This document shows, piece by piece, positions 7,033-7,576 of a DNA stretch of 7,576 nucleotides. A program made the translations under genes and the position numbers. Below the pieces are notes generated by a model. The model made no database searches and was not told the origin of the DNA. It worked only from the letters and a program-made list of their open reading frames with translations. Position 1 is the stretch's first letter, and the number at the start of each line of letters is the position of its first letter. The stretch covers positions 1 through 7,576 of the forward strand of contig JAFZOC010000046.1 of NCBI GenBank assembly GCA_017550765.1, written 5' to 3'. Source of the stretch: Oscillospiraceae bacterium (GTDB lineage: Bacteria; Bacillota_A; Clostridia; Oscillospirales; Oscillospiraceae).

Positions 7033-7072
7033 GGACCGACAGCCACCGATCCGTCTCCGTGGCGCTCGGTCC
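7033..7072 (+). other. Imperfect hairpin in the esterase to four-cysteine gene interval
   Basis: GGACCG (7033-7038) pairs with CGGTCC (7067-7072), and CCAC (7043-7046) pairs with GTGG (7059-7062). The two stems are separated by a symmetrical 4+4 internal loop and capped by a 12-nt loop. No T-tract follows, so it is not an obvious terminator. It could be mRNA structure or a processing site. I see no good promoter in 6947-7136, so the downstream gene may be co-transcribed with the esterase. Confidence 0.3.
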
Positions 7073-7136
7073 TGCCGGATCTGCGCTCCGGCAAAGGCGG
7101 GAACAGCCAGCGAGACAGAGCACAGGAGGGAGAGAG

Positions 7137-7391
7137 ATGACGGAAGATCCGCGCGCGAAAGACCGTTCTGAAGAGCCGGAAGAGCCCCGGGACGAGACCA
7201 CCGCCATGATATACGGCTACGACCACCCCGCTTCTCGCCCGGTCGGCCGCTGCTGGCGCTGCGGCGGCGAGGTCTGGCCGATCGAAGATGCCTGCTGGGA
7301 CGGGGCGCAGATCCACTACATCACCTTCGCCTACACCTGCTACAACTGCGGGATGTCCGACGTGTACGACTTCTCTGTCGACAAGAGCTGA
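7137..7391 (+). CDS. Small four-cysteine (zinc-ribbon-like) protein, 84 aa
   Basis: I do not recognise a named family. The first 25 residues are highly charged and probably disordered (many D, E, R and K). The rest is compact, with two CxxC knuckles, CWRC (Cys39, Cys42) followed by GGEVWP, and CYNC (Cys68, Cys71). They are separated by a 25-residue beta-like stretch rich in aromatics that also holds Cys53. The spacing suggests one structural zinc site of the zinc-ribbon type. The start is strong: AGGAGGG (7124-7130) lies 6 nt before the ATG, and the charged N-terminus begins there; the open frame further upstream is not supported by an SD. It lies 190 nt downstream of the esterase on the same strand and is followed by a terminator hairpin. 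No function is assigned; a nucleic-acid or protein-binding role is only a guess. Confidence 0.75.
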   Translation: MTEDPRAKDRSEEPEEPRDETTAMIYGYDHPASRPVGRCWRCGGEVWPIEDACWDGAQIHYITFAYTCYNCGMSDVYDFSVDKS

Positions 7392-7421
7392 GCAGCCTGT
7401 GGCAGGTCCGGCCCCGGGCCC

Positions 7422-7576
7422 TCAGGCGTTCATGCCCTGCCGGGCAGCATAGAGAGCAGCAAAAAACGGGGGCTTCCAAAAAGCCCCCGTTTCTTCCCGT
7501 TTCTTTGCAAAAAAGTCCACGTTTCTTTGCATATCGGTGTATTTCAGCCGCGTGAGGGGGAGCTCCTGCGTCCGCC
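7422..7576 (-). CDS. Possible C-terminal end of a gene running in from the right edge
   Basis: On the minus strand a frame is open from the window edge to a TGA at plus 7422-7424, about 51 codons. It includes LPLTRLKYTDMQRNVDFFAK and ends FFAALYAARQGMNA. The composition, with basic then aromatic residues, is plausible for protein. Against it, the frame runs through a 12-bp terminator-like hairpin and a short direct repeat, so part of the peptide may be translated repeat DNA. If real, it converges on the four-cysteine gene. I do not recognise a family. Confidence 0.3.
   Translation of the reverse strand, partial: RTQELPLTRLKYTDMQRNVDFFAKKREETGAFWKPPFFAALYAARQGMNA
7464..7492. terminator. Terminator hairpin after the four-cysteine gene
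   Basis: AAACGGGGGCTT (7464-7475) pairs with AAGCCCCCGTTT (7481-7492) around a CCAAA loop, a 12-bp stem. On the plus strand T-rich sequence (TTTCTTCCCGTTTCTTT) follows, about 70 nt after the stop at 7391. On the minus strand six consecutive T residues follow, so it may work in both directions. Confidence 0.75.
7498..7531. repeat. 12-bp direct repeat next to the terminator
   Basis: CGTTTCTTTGCA occurs exactly at 7498-7509 and 7520-7531. A shortened third copy, CGTTTCTT (7488-7495), overlaps the right arm of the terminator. The AT-rich content contrasts with the surrounding GC-rich DNA. It could be a fragment of an intergenic repeat family. Confidence 0.5.

Overview
The window is GC-rich (roughly 60-65% by eye) and densely coded. 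Ribosome binding sites are strong AGGAGG types and several sigma-A-like promoters are recognisable. It carries an LprI-like lipoprotein, a long M16C (PreP/falcilysin-type) peptidase and a Lar-like zinc ribbon. Together these suggest a chromosomal segment of a high-GC anaerobic Firmicute, perhaps an Oscillospiraceae-like gut Clostridium. That placement is inference; no rRNA or marker gene is present. I see no tRNA, rRNA, CRISPR array, insertion sequence or phage module.

Layout from left to right. A three-gene minus-strand operon (1752 down to 21) encodes a Lar-like zinc-ribbon protein, an unrecognised 152-residue protein, and a 330-residue lipoprotein with an LprI-like domain. It is transcribed from a promoter at 1796-1824. 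Divergent to it is lplA (1940-2938, plus), a lipoate-protein ligase with its own promoter at 1850-1878. lplA appears to begin at a non-canonical ATC codon. A two-copy 10-bp tandem repeat lies between the two divergent -35 boxes.

lplA converges on a 961-residue M16C metallopeptidase gene (5939 to 3054, minus), and a hairpin at 2982-3013 between them probably terminates both. The peptidase gene and an esterase D-type hydrolase gene (6194-6946, plus) form a second divergent pair. Each has a near-consensus promoter with a 17-bp spacer. Downstream of the esterase, a 190-bp interval with an imperfect hairpin leads to a small four-cysteine protein (7137-7391). A terminator hairpin, a short direct repeat and a possible truncated minus-strand reading frame close the window.

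The genes read as ordinary housekeeping or accessory chromosomal content: lipoate salvage, peptide degradation, ester hydrolysis and an envelope lipoprotein. I find no convincing multi-gene novel system. The most informative observations are the apparent ATC start of lplA, the uncharacterised three-gene operon, and the unexplained structure on either side of the small four-cysteine gene.
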